64,000 bases of DNA, taken from Acinetobacter boissieri. Its GTDB lineage: Bacteria; Pseudomonadota; Gammaproteobacteria; Pseudomonadales; Moraxellaceae. The translations under genes and the position numbers were made by a program. Location: NCBI RefSeq assembly GCF_900096955.1, contig NZ_FMYL01000008.1:62001-126000 (forward strand), written 5' to 3'. Below are positions 29,683-40,731 of this stretch, piece by piece; position 1 is the stretch's first letter; each line of letters begins with the position of its first letter. Below the pieces are notes generated by a model. The model was not told the origin of the DNA. It did no database searches and worked only from the letters and a program-made list of their open reading frames with translations.

Positions 29683-32600
29683 ATGAATACACCAGATCAC
29701 ACTACATCACCTTGCTCTACAGTGTTCCAAGATATTACAAACCTTCATGAGTACACAATACTACAAAAAAATATTAATACCCATTGGCGCACAAATGAAA
29801 GTGAAAGTGTTTCTGAGTTACTGGAATTTACCCAAATTCCAAGCCAGTTAAATCAAGAAATTTATGATCTTGCATATAAACTGTCGGAACATTTACGTGA
29901 AAAAAGTAAAGCATCGGGCAAAGCTGGTATTGTACAAGGCCTCTTGCAAGAATTTTCTCTCTCTTCACAAGAAGGGATTGCACTCATGTGCTTGGCTGAA
30001 GCATTGCTTCGTATTCCAGATGCAGCAACGCGTGATCGCTTAATTAAAGACAAAATTAATCAGGGCAACTGGAAAGAACACGTTGGTCAAAGTAGCTTAG
30101 TCTTTGTAAATGCTGCAGCATGGGGACTCATGCTGACTGGCAAACTAATGGCAACGCCAACTCGAAAAACAATGAGTAGTACACTTACCGGCATTTTAGC
30201 ACGTAGTGGCCAAGGTATTATTCGTAAAGCCGTTGACGCAGCTATGCGCATGATGGGTGAGCAATTTGTAACCGGCGAAACTATTCAAGAAGCCTTAGAA
30301 AAATCTAAACCGATGCAACAAGCAGGCTTTTTGTATTCATATGACATGCTTGGTGAAGCAGCACTCACTGAACATGATGCTAAGCGTTATATGAAAGACT
30401 ACGAACAAGCCATTCATGCGATTGGAAAGTCTGCCAATAAAAAAGGCGTATATGCCAGTGCAGGCATATCAATTAAGCTTTCTGCGTTACACCCACGCTA
30501 TCAACGTGCACAAACAGACCGTGTGCATGACGAGCTGTACCCTCGCATCGTTGAATTAGCACTCCTTGCAAAACAATATGATATTGGCTTAAACATTGAT
30601 GCAGAAGAAAGTGAACGTCTTGAGTTATCTTTAGAATTGCTTGAACGTTTGTGCTTTGACCCTCAACTTGCAGATTGGAATGGTATTGGGTTTGTAATCC
30701 AAGCCTACCAAAAACGTTGTTTCTTTTTAATTGATTATATTATAGACCTTGCTAAACGCAGTGAAAAACGACTCATGATTCGCTTAGTCAAAGGTGCATA
30801 TTGGGACAGCGAAATTAAAAAAGCACAAGTTGAAGGCATGTCAGACTACCCTGTATTTACACGTAAAGTACATACAGACCTTTCTTACTTAGCGTGTGCA
30901 AAGAAACTCTTGGCAGAGCCTGAAGCCATTTACCCACAATTTGCGACACATAATGCACAAACTTTAGCAACTATTTACCACCTTGCAGAACCAGAAAAGT
31001 ACTACTCTACTCAATATGAATTCCAGTGCTTACATGGTATGGGTGAACCACTTTACAAACAAGTCGTTTCAACTCTTGGTATACCATGTCGTATTTATGC
31101 ACCTGTGGGCAATCATGAAACACTACTGGCTTATTTGGTGCGTAGACTGCTTGAAAATGGTGCAAACACATCTTTTGTTAACCGTATTTCAGATAAGTCT
31201 GTAAAAATTGAAGATCTTATCCAATCACCTATACAAGATATTGAAACTGCTGCGAGCAAAGAGCATGTCATTGGTGCAAAACATCCATCTATTTGCTTTC
31301 CCAAAGACCTTTATAGTTTAGGACGCATCAATTCTGAAGGTTTTGACTTGGCAGACGACAGTTGCTTAACTGCGCTTAACCACGTTGCAAAAACACTCTC
31401 TCAGCACCAGTGGCAAGCCACTCCGCTGATTGCAAACAAAACAGCCTCTGACTACAGCACGGCGGCAAAAGAAATACTCAACCCATCGCAGCATCAAGAT
31501 ATTGTTGGTCATGTGATTGAAGCAGATACCCAAAATGTAAGTGTCGCGCTAGAGCAAGCACAACACATACAACACACTTGGGCGAATACCACACCAGCAG
31601 AGCGGGCAAGCTATTTAGAAACAGCTGCCGACACAATGCAAGATCAACTACTAGAACTAATGGTGTTGCTATGTCGTGAAAGTGGTAAAACCTATGCCAA
31701 TGCCATTGCCGAAGTCAGAGAGGCTATTGACTTTTTACGTTATTACGCCAAACAAGCACATACTTTTGATGCCCAAGTTAAACCGCTAGGTAATGTACTA
31801 TGTATTAGCCCGTGGAATTTCCCATTGGCAATTTTCACAGGACAAATTGCAGCAGCACTTGTTACAGGAAACTGTGTATTGGCAAAACCTGCTGAACAAA
31901 CACCACTTGTGGCATACCAAGCGGTTAAAATGTTGCATCAAGCAGGTATACCTGAAGCTGCTTTACAGTTTTTACCCGGTGATGGCGCAAGCGTAGGTGC
32001 AGCACTGAGTGCAGATGAACGCATTCATGGCATTATGTTTACAGGATCAACAGACGTGGCTAAGATTTTACAAAAAACCACCTCTAAACGCCTTACACCA
32101 GAAGGTAACCCTGTCACACTCATTGCAGAAACAGGCGGTCAAAATGCCATGATTGTTGACTCATCTGCACTCACCGAGCAAGTCGTACTCGATGTCGTCA
32201 GCTCTGCATTTGACAGCGCAGGTCAACGCTGTTCTGCCCTACGTATTTTATGCCTACAAAAAGACTGTGCAGCATCTATTCAAACCATGCTCAAAGGGGC
32301 GATGCAACAATTACGTTTAGGCAACCCACACTTTTTACAAACTGACATTGGACCTGTGATTGATGCAGAAGCACAACAGACCATTCAACGTCATATTGAA
32401 AAAATGAGAACCAAAGGCTATGCCGTACATCAGTTCACGTTCGATGATGTGGCGACGCAACATGCATCAGCTCAAGGTACATTCATACCACCTACAGTAA
32501 TTGAACTTCCTAACTTAGATGACTTAGAGCGAGAAGTTTTTGGCCCTGTGCTTCATGTCATTACTTATCAACAAAATGAACTACCACAACTCATTGAACG

Positions 32601-33417
32601 AATTAATGAAAAAGGCTATGGCTTAACTATGGGCGTACATACCCGTATTGATGACACTATCCAACAAGTCATTAATCACTCAAATGTGGGTAACCTTTAT
32701 GTGAACCGCAACATTGTTGGTGCTGTTGTTGGTGTACAACCATTTGGCGGTGAAGGCTTATCAGGTACTGGGCCAAAAGCAGGTGGACCACTATATTTAC
32801 ACCGTCTCATGCAACCACATGACTTTGACACATCAACACCGTTCGCAGTAAAACAAGCATTGAATAGTCCATCGAAACCTAATTTTGAAGCACTTCGTGC
32901 GTTTAAAACATGGGCAAAAACCACGTTCCCAACACTCAATGTTGTAGACACACAACCATTTATTGTGGGAACAACTTACGAACTGCAAGGACCAACCGGT
33001 GAAAGTAACCAATACACCATGCAACCACGTAAACACATTGCAAGTATTGCCAGTAATGAGCAAGACTATATTACGCAATTATTGGCTATTTTTGCAGTCA
33101 ATGCACATGCTGTTATTGCTAAAGATGCCGTGATCAGCAAGCATTTTAACGACTTACCAAGCGCTGTCAAAACACAAATTCACCTTGTTGAAGATACCAA
33201 TACTGCAACTTTAGATGCCGTATTACATCACGGTGAAACGACTGCGCTGTCTGTACTACAAGAGCGTATTGCAGCACGAGAGGGTGCAATTGTTTCGATT
33301 CATCACCAACCGAGCCATAGCACACATGTTGCTATAGAGCGCCTAGTGATTGAACACGCAGTCAGTATTAACACCACAGCAGCAGGCGGTAATGCAAGCC
33401 TCATGACCATGTCTTAA
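29683..33417 (+). CDS. putA: Bifunctional proline dehydrogenase / delta-1-pyrroline-5-carboxylate dehydrogenase
   Basis: PutA oxidises proline to glutamate at the membrane in two FAD- and NAD-dependent steps. The 1244-residue protein has a proline dehydrogenase barrel (about 180-480) with '[15 protein letters not shown]' and '[13 protein letters not shown]'. A P5C dehydrogenase domain (about 560-1010) has '[19 protein letters not shown]', the Glu in '[14 protein letters not shown]' and the catalytic Cys in '[12 protein letters not shown]'. A C-terminal PutA-specific region follows. The N-terminus lacks the ribbon-helix-helix domain of E. coli PutA, so it should not bind DNA. ATG 29683 has AGGA at good spacing; 29656 is an upstream alternative. 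Confidence 0.96.
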   Translation: MNTPDHTTSPCSTVFQDITNLHEYTILQKNINTHWRTNESESVSELLEFTQIPSQLNQEIYDLAYKLSEHLREKSKASGKAGIVQGLLQEFSLSSQEGIALMCLAEALLRIPDAATRDRLIKDKINQGNWKEHVGQSSLVFVNAAAWGLMLTGKLMATPTRKTMSSTLTGILARSGQGIIRKAVDAAMRMMGEQFVTGETIQEALEKSKPMQQAGFLYSYDMLGEAALTEHDAKRYMKDYEQAIHAIGKSANKKGVYASAGISIKLSALHPRYQRAQTDRVHDELYPRIVELALLAKQYDIGLNIDAEESERLELSLELLERLCFDPQLADWNGIGFVIQAYQKRCFFLIDYIIDLAKRSEKRLMIRLVKGAYWDSEIKKAQVEGMSDYPVFTRKVHTDLSYLACAKKLLAEPEAIYPQFATHNAQTLATIYHLAEPEKYYSTQYEFQCLHGMGEPLYKQVVSTLGIPCRIYAPVGNHETLLAYLVRRLLENGANTSFVNRISDKSVKIEDLIQSPIQDIETAASKEHVIGAKHPSICFPKDLYSLGRINSEGFDLADDSCLTALNHVAKTLSQHQWQATPLIANKTASDYSTAAKEILNPSQHQDIVGHVIEADTQNVSVALEQAQHIQHTWANTTPAERASYLETAADTMQDQLLELMVLLCRESGKTYANAIAEVREAIDFLRYYAKQAHTFDAQVKPLGNVLCISPWNFPLAIFTGQIAAALVTGNCVLAKPAEQTPLVAYQAVKMLHQAGIPEAALQFLPGDGASVGAALSADERIHGIMFTGSTDVAKILQKTTSKRLTPEGNPVTLIAETGGQNAMIVDSSALTEQVVLDVVSSAFDSAGQRCSALRILCLQKDCAASIQTMLKGAMQQLRLGNPHFLQTDIGPVIDAEAQQTIQRHIEKMRTKGYAVHQFTFDDVATQHASAQGTFIPPTVIELPNLDDLEREVFGPVLHVITYQQNELPQLIERINEKGYGLTMGVHTRIDDTIQQVINHSNVGNLYVNRNIVGAVVGVQPFGGEGLSGTGPKAGGPLYLHRLMQPHDFDTSTPFAVKQALNSPSKPNFEALRAFKTWAKTTFPTLNVVDTQPFIVGTTYELQGPTGESNQYTMQPRKHIASIASNEQDYITQLLAIFAVNAHAVIAKDAVISKHFNDLPSAVKTQIHLVEDTNTATLDAVLHHGETTALSVLQERIAAREGAIVSIHHQPSHSTHVAIERLVIEHAVSINTTAAGGNASLMTMS

Positions 33418-33429
33418 ACAACACGTACG

Positions 33430-33467
33430 CTACGCCATTTCAGCACTAGGCTAAAATGGCGTAGTTT
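33430..33467 (+). terminator. Terminator of putA
   Basis: The 11-bp perfect stem CTACGCCATTT/AAATGGCGTAG has a 12-nt loop and a short T-rich tail. Confidence 0.7.
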
Positions 33468-33510
33468 GTTAACATTGCCGCTTCTATTTTAGCGTGTGGC
33501 CAACCAACAT

Positions 33511-34596
33511 ATGACCTCTGCATACCAACAACAGTTGCAAGCAAAAGTTGAGCGTATTTCTGCCCAATTTCAAACCTTTCAACCACCACAACTTGAAGTG
33601 TTTGAGTCGCCTGAAACCAATTTTCGTATGCGTGCAGAATTTCGTATTTGGCACACAGATGACGACATGTTTTATGCCATGTTTGAAGCCGATGAGATAG
33701 GGAAAAATAAAAAGGCTGTTCGTGTAGACCAATTCCCAATTGCCTCAACACAAATCAATCAGCTCATGCCTGTATTGCTTGAAGAAATTAAACAACAAAA
33801 ACAACTACACCACCGTTTATTTGAAATTGACTTTTTAGGTAGTCTAAGTGGTGAAATGCTGGTCACACTTATTTATCACCATAAGCTCAATGAAGAATGG
33901 CAACAGCTTGCACATGCCCTCGGAGAAAAACTCAATATCAAAATTATTGGACGTAGCCGTGGTCAAAAGCTCGTTTTAAGTGATGATTTTGTAGTAGAGA
34001 AATTTACAGTCGATCAAAAAACTTATCAATACAAACAAATTGAAAATGGTTTTACACAGCCAAATGCAGTAATTTGCCAAAAAATGTTGCAGTGGGCGTC
34101 AGACGTAGCCAATGTATGCACAGGTGACCTACTTGAGCTCTATTGTGGTAATGGTAACTTTACACTCCCACTTGCACAAAAGTTTCCCAAAGTACTTGCC
34201 ACTGAACTTGCCAAATCATCTGTATATGCAGCCGAGTGGAACATTCAAGCCAATCAAATCAACAATATTGCCATCGCACGTTTAGCAGCTGAAGAATTTA
34301 CTCAAGCCTACACAGGCGAGCGTACCTTTAGGCGCTTACAAGAAGCACAAATTGAGGTAGCAGACTATAATTTTGGCACAATTTTTGTCGACCCACCACG
34401 CGCAGGTATTGATGCTGAAACTTTAAAACTTATGCAAAATTTTAAGCATATTATTTATATTTCATGTAATCCAGATACGCTTGCAGACAACTTACAAACA
34501 CTTTGTCAAACGCACCGCATTATTCGATTTGCCATGTTCGACCAGTTCCCATACACCCACCATGTGGAAAGTGGAATATTACTAGAAAAACGCTAA
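33511..34596 (+). CDS. trmA: tRNA (uracil-5-)-methyltransferase
   Basis: TrmA makes m5U54 in the T-loop of tRNAs. The sequence carries the SAM motif '[16 protein letters not shown]' in the second half, the catalytic-cysteine motif '[12 protein letters not shown]' and the family end '[17 protein letters not shown]'. The N-terminal region has the '[11 protein letters not shown]' RNA-binding segment. It lacks a TRAM domain, favouring TrmA over RlmD. I chose ATG 33511 (361 aa); a GTG at 33496 in the same frame adds five residues, and neither has a clear ribosome-binding site. Confidence 0.95.
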   Translation: MTSAYQQQLQAKVERISAQFQTFQPPQLEVFESPETNFRMRAEFRIWHTDDDMFYAMFEADEIGKNKKAVRVDQFPIASTQINQLMPVLLEEIKQQKQLHHRLFEIDFLGSLSGEMLVTLIYHHKLNEEWQQLAHALGEKLNIKIIGRSRGQKLVLSDDFVVEKFTVDQKTYQYKQIENGFTQPNAVICQKMLQWASDVANVCTGDLLELYCGNGNFTLPLAQKFPKVLATELAKSSVYAAEWNIQANQINNIAIARLAAEEFTQAYTGERTFRRLQEAQIEVADYNFGTIFVDPPRAGIDAETLKLMQNFKHIIYISCNPDTLADNLQTLCQTHRIIRFAMFDQFPYTHHVESGILLEKR

Positions 34597-34604
34597 GACT
34601 CATC

Positions 34605-34637
34605 TGTGGCGGTCACACAAAACCGCCACATATTATC
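34605..34637 (+). terminator. Possible terminator of trmA
   Basis: The GC-rich perfect stem TGTGGCGGT/ACCGCCACA has an 8-nt loop and an AT-rich but T-poor tail. Confidence 0.55.
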
Positions 34638-34902
34638 TAACTTACCAATAATAAAATACCTTTTAATTCAAAAAAACTCTTAATAAAATGATGTGCTTAC
34701 ATAAATAAAAAACAAAGATGTTTCAAAATATTAAACGAATAAAATATTAAATTTATAAACAATTCAATATCTTTTAAAACTGATTATAATTTTATATGGT
34801 CAGAACAAAATTTATATACATATGTCCTAAAATTATCATGACTTGAATTTTTTATTTTTTGATTTATATTTCGACATATCTTTGTTAATGGTCACGGCTC
34901 AC
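34638..34902 (+). other. AT-rich intergenic region with a possible promoter
   Basis: About 265 bp, extremely AT-rich and with no gene that I can support. A TATAAT at 34785-34790 could be the -10 box for the small downstream gene, but no good -35 box accompanies it. Confidence 0.4.
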
Positions 34903-35127
34903 ATGAGTATTTGGCAAAAACTATTTCTCCCTAAAAACATTTTCAACAGTGGCAAAAACAATATTGCATGTATTGAAAATGACTCGGCATGTAAAAGTAA
35001 CGAACAACTTCTACACGCTCTCCAAACCACCGATGACGATTGCATTGCAACAGGCATCAAACGTGTGCTTATGTCACGTGGGTTTAGCAAAAGTGAGTTG
35101 AACACCTTACAACACAGTATTCACTAA
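34903..35127 (+). CDS. Small hypothetical protein
   Basis: I do not recognise this 74-residue polar protein. Its N-terminus is basic-aromatic ('MSIWQKLFLPKNIF') and the C-terminal half is helical ('CIATGIKRVLMSRGFSKSELNTL'). There are three cysteines. ATG 34888 and further upstream starts are in the same frame. No clear ribosome-binding site decides the start. It sits between trmA and prmA. Confidence 0.5.
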   Translation: MSIWQKLFLPKNIFNSGKNNIACIENDSACKSNEQLLHALQTTDDDCIATGIKRVLMSRGFSKSELNTLQHSIH

Positions 35128-35234
35128 TCTGTATCAACTCGCCTACCGAATCAGACTAAGCGATAAACTAAAGTTTCTAAGCAGACATATTTTCGATACA
35201 ATACAGTCTTATTTAGCAAAATTAGGTTATTTCA

Positions 35235-36137
35235 GTGAAGTGGTTACAAATTCATATTACTGTTGATCAAGCTCAAGTCGAAATAACAGAGTCACTCCTC
35301 CTATCTCTTGGAGCAGTCAGTGTGACGCTTGATGATGCAGAAGATCAAGCACTTCTTGAACCACTTCCCGGTGAAACACCACTGTGGAATAAAGTGATCG
35401 TCACTGGTATATACCAACAAGATGATTCAGAAACCATTGATGTCAATGCACTGATTTCATTTTTAAATATGCAGTTACCAGCACACACAACTATTCGTCA
35501 CGATATACTTGAAGACCAAGTATGGGAACGTACATGGATGGATTATTACGAGCCCATTCAAATTGCAGACCACTTTTGGATTGTTCCAGAATGGCTTACA
35601 CCACCCGATCCTCAAGCGGTAAACCTAAAACTAGACCCAGGTTTAGCCTTTGGTACAGGTAATCATGCGAGTACTTTTCTATGCTTACAATGGTTAGGAA
35701 AAACTGACCTTAAAGGCAAAACTGTGATTGACTACGGTTGTGGCTCAGGTATTTTAGGTGTCGCTGCTCTTTTACTGGGTGCAGAGAAAGTCTATGCAAC
35801 GGATATTGATCCGCAAGCTGTACTTGCAACACGCCAAAATGCCGAACTAAACAATGTTTCAGATGGCCTATTTGTTGACTTACCAGAAAACTTTAATCAA
35901 CAATTTGAAGCACAACAAGCTGATGTATTGGTCGCTAATATTTTAGCGGGGCCACTCATGGCGTTAGCCCCTGAATTTAGCCGACTCACCAAACCCCATG
36001 CAGCCTTTGCTTTAGCAGGTGTTATAGAAGAACAGCTGCAGGACGTCTGCGATGCTTATGCTCCCCTTTTTGAAGTGACTGAAGTTGAAAAAAGAGAGCA
36101 ACATTGGTGTCGTATCTCAGGAAAACGTTTAGGCTAA
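35235..36137 (+). CDS. prmA: Ribosomal protein L11 methyltransferase
   Basis: PrmA trimethylates ribosomal protein L11. The 300-residue protein has the N-terminal substrate domain starting '[19 protein letters not shown]', then '[20 protein letters not shown]' and the SAM motif '[20 protein letters not shown]' with '[11 protein letters not shown]', and '[12 protein letters not shown]'. The start is GTG 35235. The zinc-ribbon gene follows within 10 nt. Confidence 0.96.
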   Translation: MKWLQIHITVDQAQVEITESLLLSLGAVSVTLDDAEDQALLEPLPGETPLWNKVIVTGIYQQDDSETIDVNALISFLNMQLPAHTTIRHDILEDQVWERTWMDYYEPIQIADHFWIVPEWLTPPDPQAVNLKLDPGLAFGTGNHASTFLCLQWLGKTDLKGKTVIDYGCGSGILGVAALLLGAEKVYATDIDPQAVLATRQNAELNNVSDGLFVDLPENFNQQFEAQQADVLVANILAGPLMALAPEFSRLTKPHAAFALAGVIEEQLQDVCDAYAPLFEVTEVEKREQHWCRISGKRLG

Positions 36138-36147
36138 CTCATCCCCT

Positions 36148-36621
36148 ATGCAAAGTATTACAAGTACTTGTCCAGCCTGTAAAACAAAATACCGTGTATC
36201 TGTTTTACAGCTGCGTGTAGCTCAAGGAAAGGTGTGCTGTTTCAAGTGCTCAAACACTTTTAACGCATACCTTTGCATGTCAAATAAATATAAGCCACAG
36301 CAAATACACAATGCACCCCTACTGAGTAGTGCCACAGTTCACCAGAGCAAACAGACCAATCATCCAATACTTGAAATTTTTGAGAGTAAAAGCAACTCAT
36401 CTAATATCGATTTACGAACGTATCTTAACAACACACATTATATTCACCCGCAACACGATACACCCAAATTACAACATACGCTCAGGCTCTATCCACGTAA
36501 GGGGCAATATCGACCGAAAAAAACATCTTTTCCACTCCTTATTATTGCTATTTTTTGTTTCATATCCTTGGGTCTACTCATTTTAATTGTTTTAGCTTAT
36601 ACACTGATTGGGATTGGTTAA
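36148..36621 (+). CDS. Zinc-ribbon (MJ0042-type) membrane protein, DUF3426-like
   Basis: The 157-residue protein starts with an MJ0042 zinc ribbon: 'TCPACKTKYRV' and 'VCCFKCSNTF' supply two C-x2-C pairs in the first 40 residues. A disordered linker follows, and one transmembrane helix lies at about 127-150 ('LLIIAIFCFISLGLLILIVL'). Proteins with this N-terminus next to prmA often have a DUF3426 periplasmic domain after the helix. Here the protein ends right after the helix, so the domain is missing. It is probably co-transcribed with prmA. Confidence 0.75.
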   Translation: MQSITSTCPACKTKYRVSVLQLRVAQGKVCCFKCSNTFNAYLCMSNKYKPQQIHNAPLLSSATVHQSKQTNHPILEIFESKSNSSNIDLRTYLNNTHYIHPQHDTPKLQHTLRLYPRKGQYRPKKTSFPLLIIAIFCFISLGLLILIVLAYTLIGIG

Positions 36622-37092
36622 TGCCAATAAAAATATAACAAATCAACCTAATCAGACACATAAAATTTTCATCTTGTAAATAAAAGCACTACCAATATTA
36701 TTTTAAGCAATTAAAAATACAATTCAATTCAAAAAAACGATTAAAAAACACAAAAAAACTGACTCAAATTTACTCACTTTATTTTGCACAATGTTATTAT
36801 GTGCGCCAAGAAAAGCTTAGCCAAATAAACACCTCGTCTTACCCCATGAAGAAAAAAAATAAGCTCATGTGCATTATTTAATACTGCGCATACAGCTCTT
36901 TTTTGTTTCTGATTAATGGCTGTAACAATTCTTAAATATTTGTTACGGTTATTTTTCAACCAAAGCGAGAAAAATGTGGCAAGCTATACTCGTTTTCTAG
37001 ATATCTCATTTTACCAATGAGTTTATATCTACCTTTAAATATAAAACCAATACCATTTTGGTAAGGTTTAGATTGATTTCGGATTAAAACGC
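36622..37092 (+). other. Long intergenic region upstream of fis
   Basis: The 471-bp gap lies where many gammaproteobacteria carry dusB between prmA and fis. It is AT-rich, and I see no dusB fragment or convincing small gene. Short inverted repeats occur near the fis start (for example CTCAT-7 nt-ATGAG at about 37006-37022). It probably holds the fis promoter region. Confidence 0.5.
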
Positions 37093-37362
37093 ATGAATAG
37101 CAAATCTCCTATTTTTACTGCACAGTCTGATGTTGCGCTTCGTATCCATGTGGATCGCGCAGTTCGTCACTATTTTGCATCTTTGCAAGGTGAGCAACCA
37201 TCGCAAGTTTACGACATGGTGCTAGCAGAAATGGAGAAACCTCTTTTGTCTGTAGTCCTTGAATACACACGTGGTAACCAAACACGTGCTGCTGAAATTC
37301 TAGGCTTGAACCGTGGCACACTACGTAAAAAGTTGAAAGCTCACGGATTAATGAGTGAATAA
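37093..37362 (+). CDS. fis: DNA-binding protein Fis
   Basis: Fis is a nucleoid-associated factor controlling rRNA promoters, inversion and replication. The 89-residue protein has the C-terminal helix-turn-helix 'GNQTRAAEILGLNRGTLRKKL', listed here by its ends G53 and L73, and the family 'VYDMVLAEMEKPLLSVVLEY' dimerisation helices. It has its own terminator, followed by purH. Confidence 0.95.
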   Translation: MNSKSPIFTAQSDVALRIHVDRAVRHYFASLQGEQPSQVYDMVLAEMEKPLLSVVLEYTRGNQTRAAEILGLNRGTLRKKLKAHGLMSE

Positions 37363-37367
37363 ATGAT

Positions 37368-37400
37368 AAAATGCTCACGTCTTCGTGGGCATTTTTTTTA
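37368..37400 (+). terminator. Terminator of fis
   Basis: The stem AAAATGCTCACG/CGTGGGCATTTT (one G-U pair) has a TCTT loop and an eight-T tail. Confidence 0.85.
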
Positions 37401-37435
37401 CCTTTTGTTTTCCAACTTCAAAGACTAAATACATC

Positions 37436-39010
37436 ATGACTATTAAACGTGCTTTAATTTCTGTTTCTGATAAAACAGGTATTGTTGAATTCGCGCAGAA
37501 CCTTTCAGATCTAAACGTAGAAATCCTATCTACTGGTGGAACATATAAACTTCTTAAAGAAAATAATATTTCAGTCATTGAAGTATCAGAGCATACTGGC
37601 TTCCCTGAAATGATGGATGGTCGTGTTAAAACACTTCACCCTAAAATTCATGGTGGTATTCTGGCTCGCCGTGGTATTGATGAAGATGTTATGCAAGCAC
37701 ACGATATTGCAGCCATTGATCTTGTTGTCGTAAATTTATACCCTTTTGCAGCGACTGTTGCTAAACCAAACTGTAGCTTAGCTGATGCCATTGAAAATAT
37801 TGATATTGGTGGCCCAACGATGGTACGTGCAGCGGCTAAAAACCACGCCTCAGTCGGTATTGTAGTCAATGCATCAGATTATGGGACTGTGATTGCGGAG
37901 TTAAAAGCTGATAATACGCTTTCTCAAGCAACACGTTTTGACTTGGCTGTAAAAGCATTTGAACACACAGCACAATATGACGGCATGATTGCTTCTTATC
38001 TCGGTGCACGTGTTGGTCATACAGATGGTTCAGCAGATACATTTGCACGTACATTTAACACCCAATTACAAAAAGCTCAAGACTTACGATATGGTGAGAA
38101 TCCTCACCAATCTGCAGCGTTTTATGTTGAAGACAAGGCAACCGAAGCATCTGTCTCTACTGCAAAACAATTACAAGGTAAGGCTTTATCTTATAACAAC
38201 ATTGCAGATACAGATGCCGCCCTCGAGTGTGTAAAATCATTTGAAAAACCAGCATGTGTTATTGTAAAACACGCAAACCCATGTGGCGTTGCAGTATCTT
38301 TAGATGGCATACAAGCCGCTTATGATCTTGCTTATGCAACAGATACAGAATCTGCTTTTGGTGGCATTATTGCCTTCAACCGTGAATTAGATGTTGCAAC
38401 AGCACAAGCCATTGTTTCACGCCAATTTGTCGAAGTGATTATTGCACCAAGTATTGCAGACGGCGTATTAGACGTAACTTCAGCTAAGAAAAATGTACGC
38501 GTACTCACCTGTGGTGAATTACCAAATATTGAAAACCGAGCTACACAACTTGACTACAAGCGTGTGAATGGCGGTTTATTGGTTCAAGACCAAGACTTAG
38601 GCATGATCAAAGCCAGTGATCTTAAAGTCGTGACCAAACGTGCACCGACAGAAGCTGAAATTAACGACTTAATTTTTGCATGGAAAGTTGCAAAATACGT
38701 GAAATCAAATGCGATTGTATATGCAAAAAATCGCCAAACTGTGGGTGTGGGTGCAGGTCAAATGAGCCGTGTCAATTCAGCACGTATTGCAGGTATTAAA
38801 GCAGAACATGCAGGGCTTGTTGTTGAAGGTGCTGTCATGGCATCAGATGCATTTTTCCCATTTCGTGATGGCATAGACAATGCTGCAAAAGCGGGCATTA
38901 AATGCATTATTCAACCAGGTGGTTCAATGCGTGATGAAGAAGTCATTGCAGCGGCAGATGAAGCTGGTATTGCAATGGTATTCACAGGCATGCGTCATTT
39001 CCGCCACTAA
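37436..39010 (+). CDS. purH: Bifunctional AICAR formyltransferase / IMP cyclohydrolase
   Basis: PurH catalyses the last two steps of IMP synthesis. The 524-residue protein has an N-terminal MGS-like cyclohydrolase domain ('[10 protein letters not shown]', '[12 protein letters not shown]', '[16 protein letters not shown]') and a C-terminal formyltransferase domain with '[11 protein letters not shown]' and '[17 protein letters not shown]'. The in-frame start at 37385 would read through the fis terminator region, so ATG 37436 is preferred. purD follows in the same orientation. Confidence 0.97.
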   Translation: MTIKRALISVSDKTGIVEFAQNLSDLNVEILSTGGTYKLLKENNISVIEVSEHTGFPEMMDGRVKTLHPKIHGGILARRGIDEDVMQAHDIAAIDLVVVNLYPFAATVAKPNCSLADAIENIDIGGPTMVRAAAKNHASVGIVVNASDYGTVIAELKADNTLSQATRFDLAVKAFEHTAQYDGMIASYLGARVGHTDGSADTFARTFNTQLQKAQDLRYGENPHQSAAFYVEDKATEASVSTAKQLQGKALSYNNIADTDAALECVKSFEKPACVIVKHANPCGVAVSLDGIQAAYDLAYATDTESAFGGIIAFNRELDVATAQAIVSRQFVEVIIAPSIADGVLDVTSAKKNVRVLTCGELPNIENRATQLDYKRVNGGLLVQDQDLGMIKASDLKVVTKRAPTEAEINDLIFAWKVAKYVKSNAIVYAKNRQTVGVGAGQMSRVNSARIAGIKAEHAGLVVEGAVMASDAFFPFRDGIDNAAKAGIKCIIQPGGSMRDEEVIAAADEAGIAMVFTGMRHFRH

Positions 39011-39079
39011 AATTCCTTACGATTTGCTTGGCATGTTAAAACCGAACATTAACATGCCCCATTCATAGAGAGAGTCTTC

Positions 39080-40363
39080 ATGAATATTTTAGTTCTAGGC
39101 AACGGTGGTCGTGAACATGCACTTGCATGGAAAATTGCACAAGATGACCAAGTTAAACAGGTCTTTGTTGCGCCAGGCAATGCAGGTACAGCCACTGAAA
39201 AAAAATGTACTAATATTACGCTCAATATTTTAGACAATAGCGCTATTATTGAATTCGCTCAAAGCAATAATGTTGACCTCATTGTGGTTGGCCCAGAAGC
39301 ACCGCTTGTCAATGGTGTGGTTGATGCAGCACGCATTGCTGGTTTACGTATTTGGGGACCAACTCAATACGCAGCACAACTCGAAGGCTCAAAAGCATTT
39401 GCAAAAGACTTCTTAAAACGTCATGACATTCCAACTGCTTTTTATGATGTCTTCACCGAAATTGAGCCAGCAAAAGCCTATATCAAACAACATGGTGCTC
39501 CAATTGTCATTAAAGCAGACGGTTTAGCTGCGGGCAAAGGCGTGATTGTTGCCATGACAAATGATGAAGCATTTGAAGCCATTGATGACATGCTGTCTGG
39601 CAACAAATTTGGTGATGCAGGTAGCCGTGTAGTCATTGAGCAATTTTTAGCAGGCGAAGAAGCCAGCTTTATTTGTATGATTGACGGTGAAAATATTTTA
39701 CCTATGGCTACGTCTCAAGACCATAAACGTATTTTTGAAGGAGACCAAGGGCCAAACACAGGTGGTATGGGTGCTTACTCACCTGCTCCTGTGGTGACAA
39801 ATGAAGTCTTTGAACGTGTTATGCAAGAAGTGATGCGCCCAACTGTCGCAGGCATGAAAAAAGATGGTCACGTATATACAGGCTTTTTGTATGCAGGTCT
39901 AATGATTGACGAGCAAGGTCAACCTCGTGTCATCGAATTTAATTGCCGCTTTGGTGACCCTGAAACACAACCGATTATGATGCGTTTACAATCATCACTT
40001 GTTGAGTTAATTCAATCGGGTATAGATGGAACACTTCCAGCCGAAGCGCAGTGGGATCCACGCAAATCAATAGGTATTGTACTGGCGTCTGAAGGCTACC
40101 CAGAAACGGCTCGCCAAGGTGATGTCATTTCAGGTTTAGGTCAATCACCAGAAGGTACAAAAATATTTCATGCAGGGACAAAACTCAGTGAAGATGGCCA
40201 TATTCTGACTGCTGGTGGTCGTGTGCTGTGTGTAACTGCTCTCGGTGACACTGTACTCGAAGCTCAAATTAATGCACTGGAAGTTTGTGGTCAAGTAACC
40301 TTTACTGGTATGCAATATCGTACAGATATTGGCTATCGTGCGATTGCAAGAGAACAACTATAA
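39080..40363 (+). CDS. purD: Phosphoribosylamine-glycine ligase (GAR synthetase)
   Basis: PurD is the second enzyme of purine synthesis, an ATP-grasp ligase. The 427-residue protein starts 'MNILVLGNGGREHALAWKI' and contains 'VIKADGLAAGKGVIVA', the ATP-grasp 'FEGDQGPNTGGMGAYSPAP' and 'VIEFNCRFGDPETQ'. ATG 39080 follows GAGAGAG. It lies 69 nt after purH, the usual purHD pair. Confidence 0.97.
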   Translation: MNILVLGNGGREHALAWKIAQDDQVKQVFVAPGNAGTATEKKCTNITLNILDNSAIIEFAQSNNVDLIVVGPEAPLVNGVVDAARIAGLRIWGPTQYAAQLEGSKAFAKDFLKRHDIPTAFYDVFTEIEPAKAYIKQHGAPIVIKADGLAAGKGVIVAMTNDEAFEAIDDMLSGNKFGDAGSRVVIEQFLAGEEASFICMIDGENILPMATSQDHKRIFEGDQGPNTGGMGAYSPAPVVTNEVFERVMQEVMRPTVAGMKKDGHVYTGFLYAGLMIDEQGQPRVIEFNCRFGDPETQPIMMRLQSSLVELIQSGIDGTLPAEAQWDPRKSIGIVLASEGYPETARQGDVISGLGQSPEGTKIFHAGTKLSEDGHILTAGGRVLCVTALGDTVLEAQINALEVCGQVTFTGMQYRTDIGYRAIAREQL

Positions 40364-40368
40364 TAATT

Positions 40369-40399
40369 AAAAATGCGCCTTTCATTGGGCGCATTTTTC
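40369..40399 (+). terminator. Terminator of purHD
   Basis: The stem AAAAATGCGCC/GGGCGCATTTTT has a TTTCATT-type loop and T tail. Confidence 0.85.
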
Positions 40400-40731
40400 A
40401 CTTATCAGTCATAAAATGATTATTTAAATGAAAAAAATTCATATAGATTGTGAATTTTATTGTTTTGACTTATAAAAAATAGACTTTATACTGCCCTCAA
40501 TCTTGCCAGTCTACCGCTATACAAAGCCACCATTTGCACAAATATTGGCTGGGTATTACAAGGCATACCTTGTCACACCCTATATACAAGCGACTGCTCC
40601 ACCTTACTCTTTCGTTTTAGCACACAATATTGGCAAAACAACTACAATATTGTATTGGCAATACTTACCCGTTAAAACGAGAATATCTCAATATAGAGAA
40701 CCTATATTACCGACATAGGACAATTCAATAC
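40400..40731 (+). promoter_or_regulatory. metQ upstream region with palindrome cluster
   Basis: About 330 bp without a supportable gene. It contains two CAATATTG palindromes 20 bp apart (40625-40632 and 40645-40652), an adjacent TATTG-G-CAATA inverted repeat (40653-40663), and an upstream related GCACAAATATTGGC (40536-40549). The exact helical spacing suggests operator sites for a regulator of the methionine importer. No E. coli-type MetJ box (AGACGTCT) is seen. Confidence 0.45.

Noticed and set aside
36774..36959. A 61-residue minus-strand frame in the gap before fis.
   Set aside because: Low-complexity, basic, no ribosome-binding site and antisense to the likely fis promoter. It is better explained as chance.
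40503..40718. A 71-residue frame upstream of metQ.
   Set aside because: It lacks an ATG with a ribosome-binding site, has no recognisable features, and overlaps the palindrome cluster that better explains the region.
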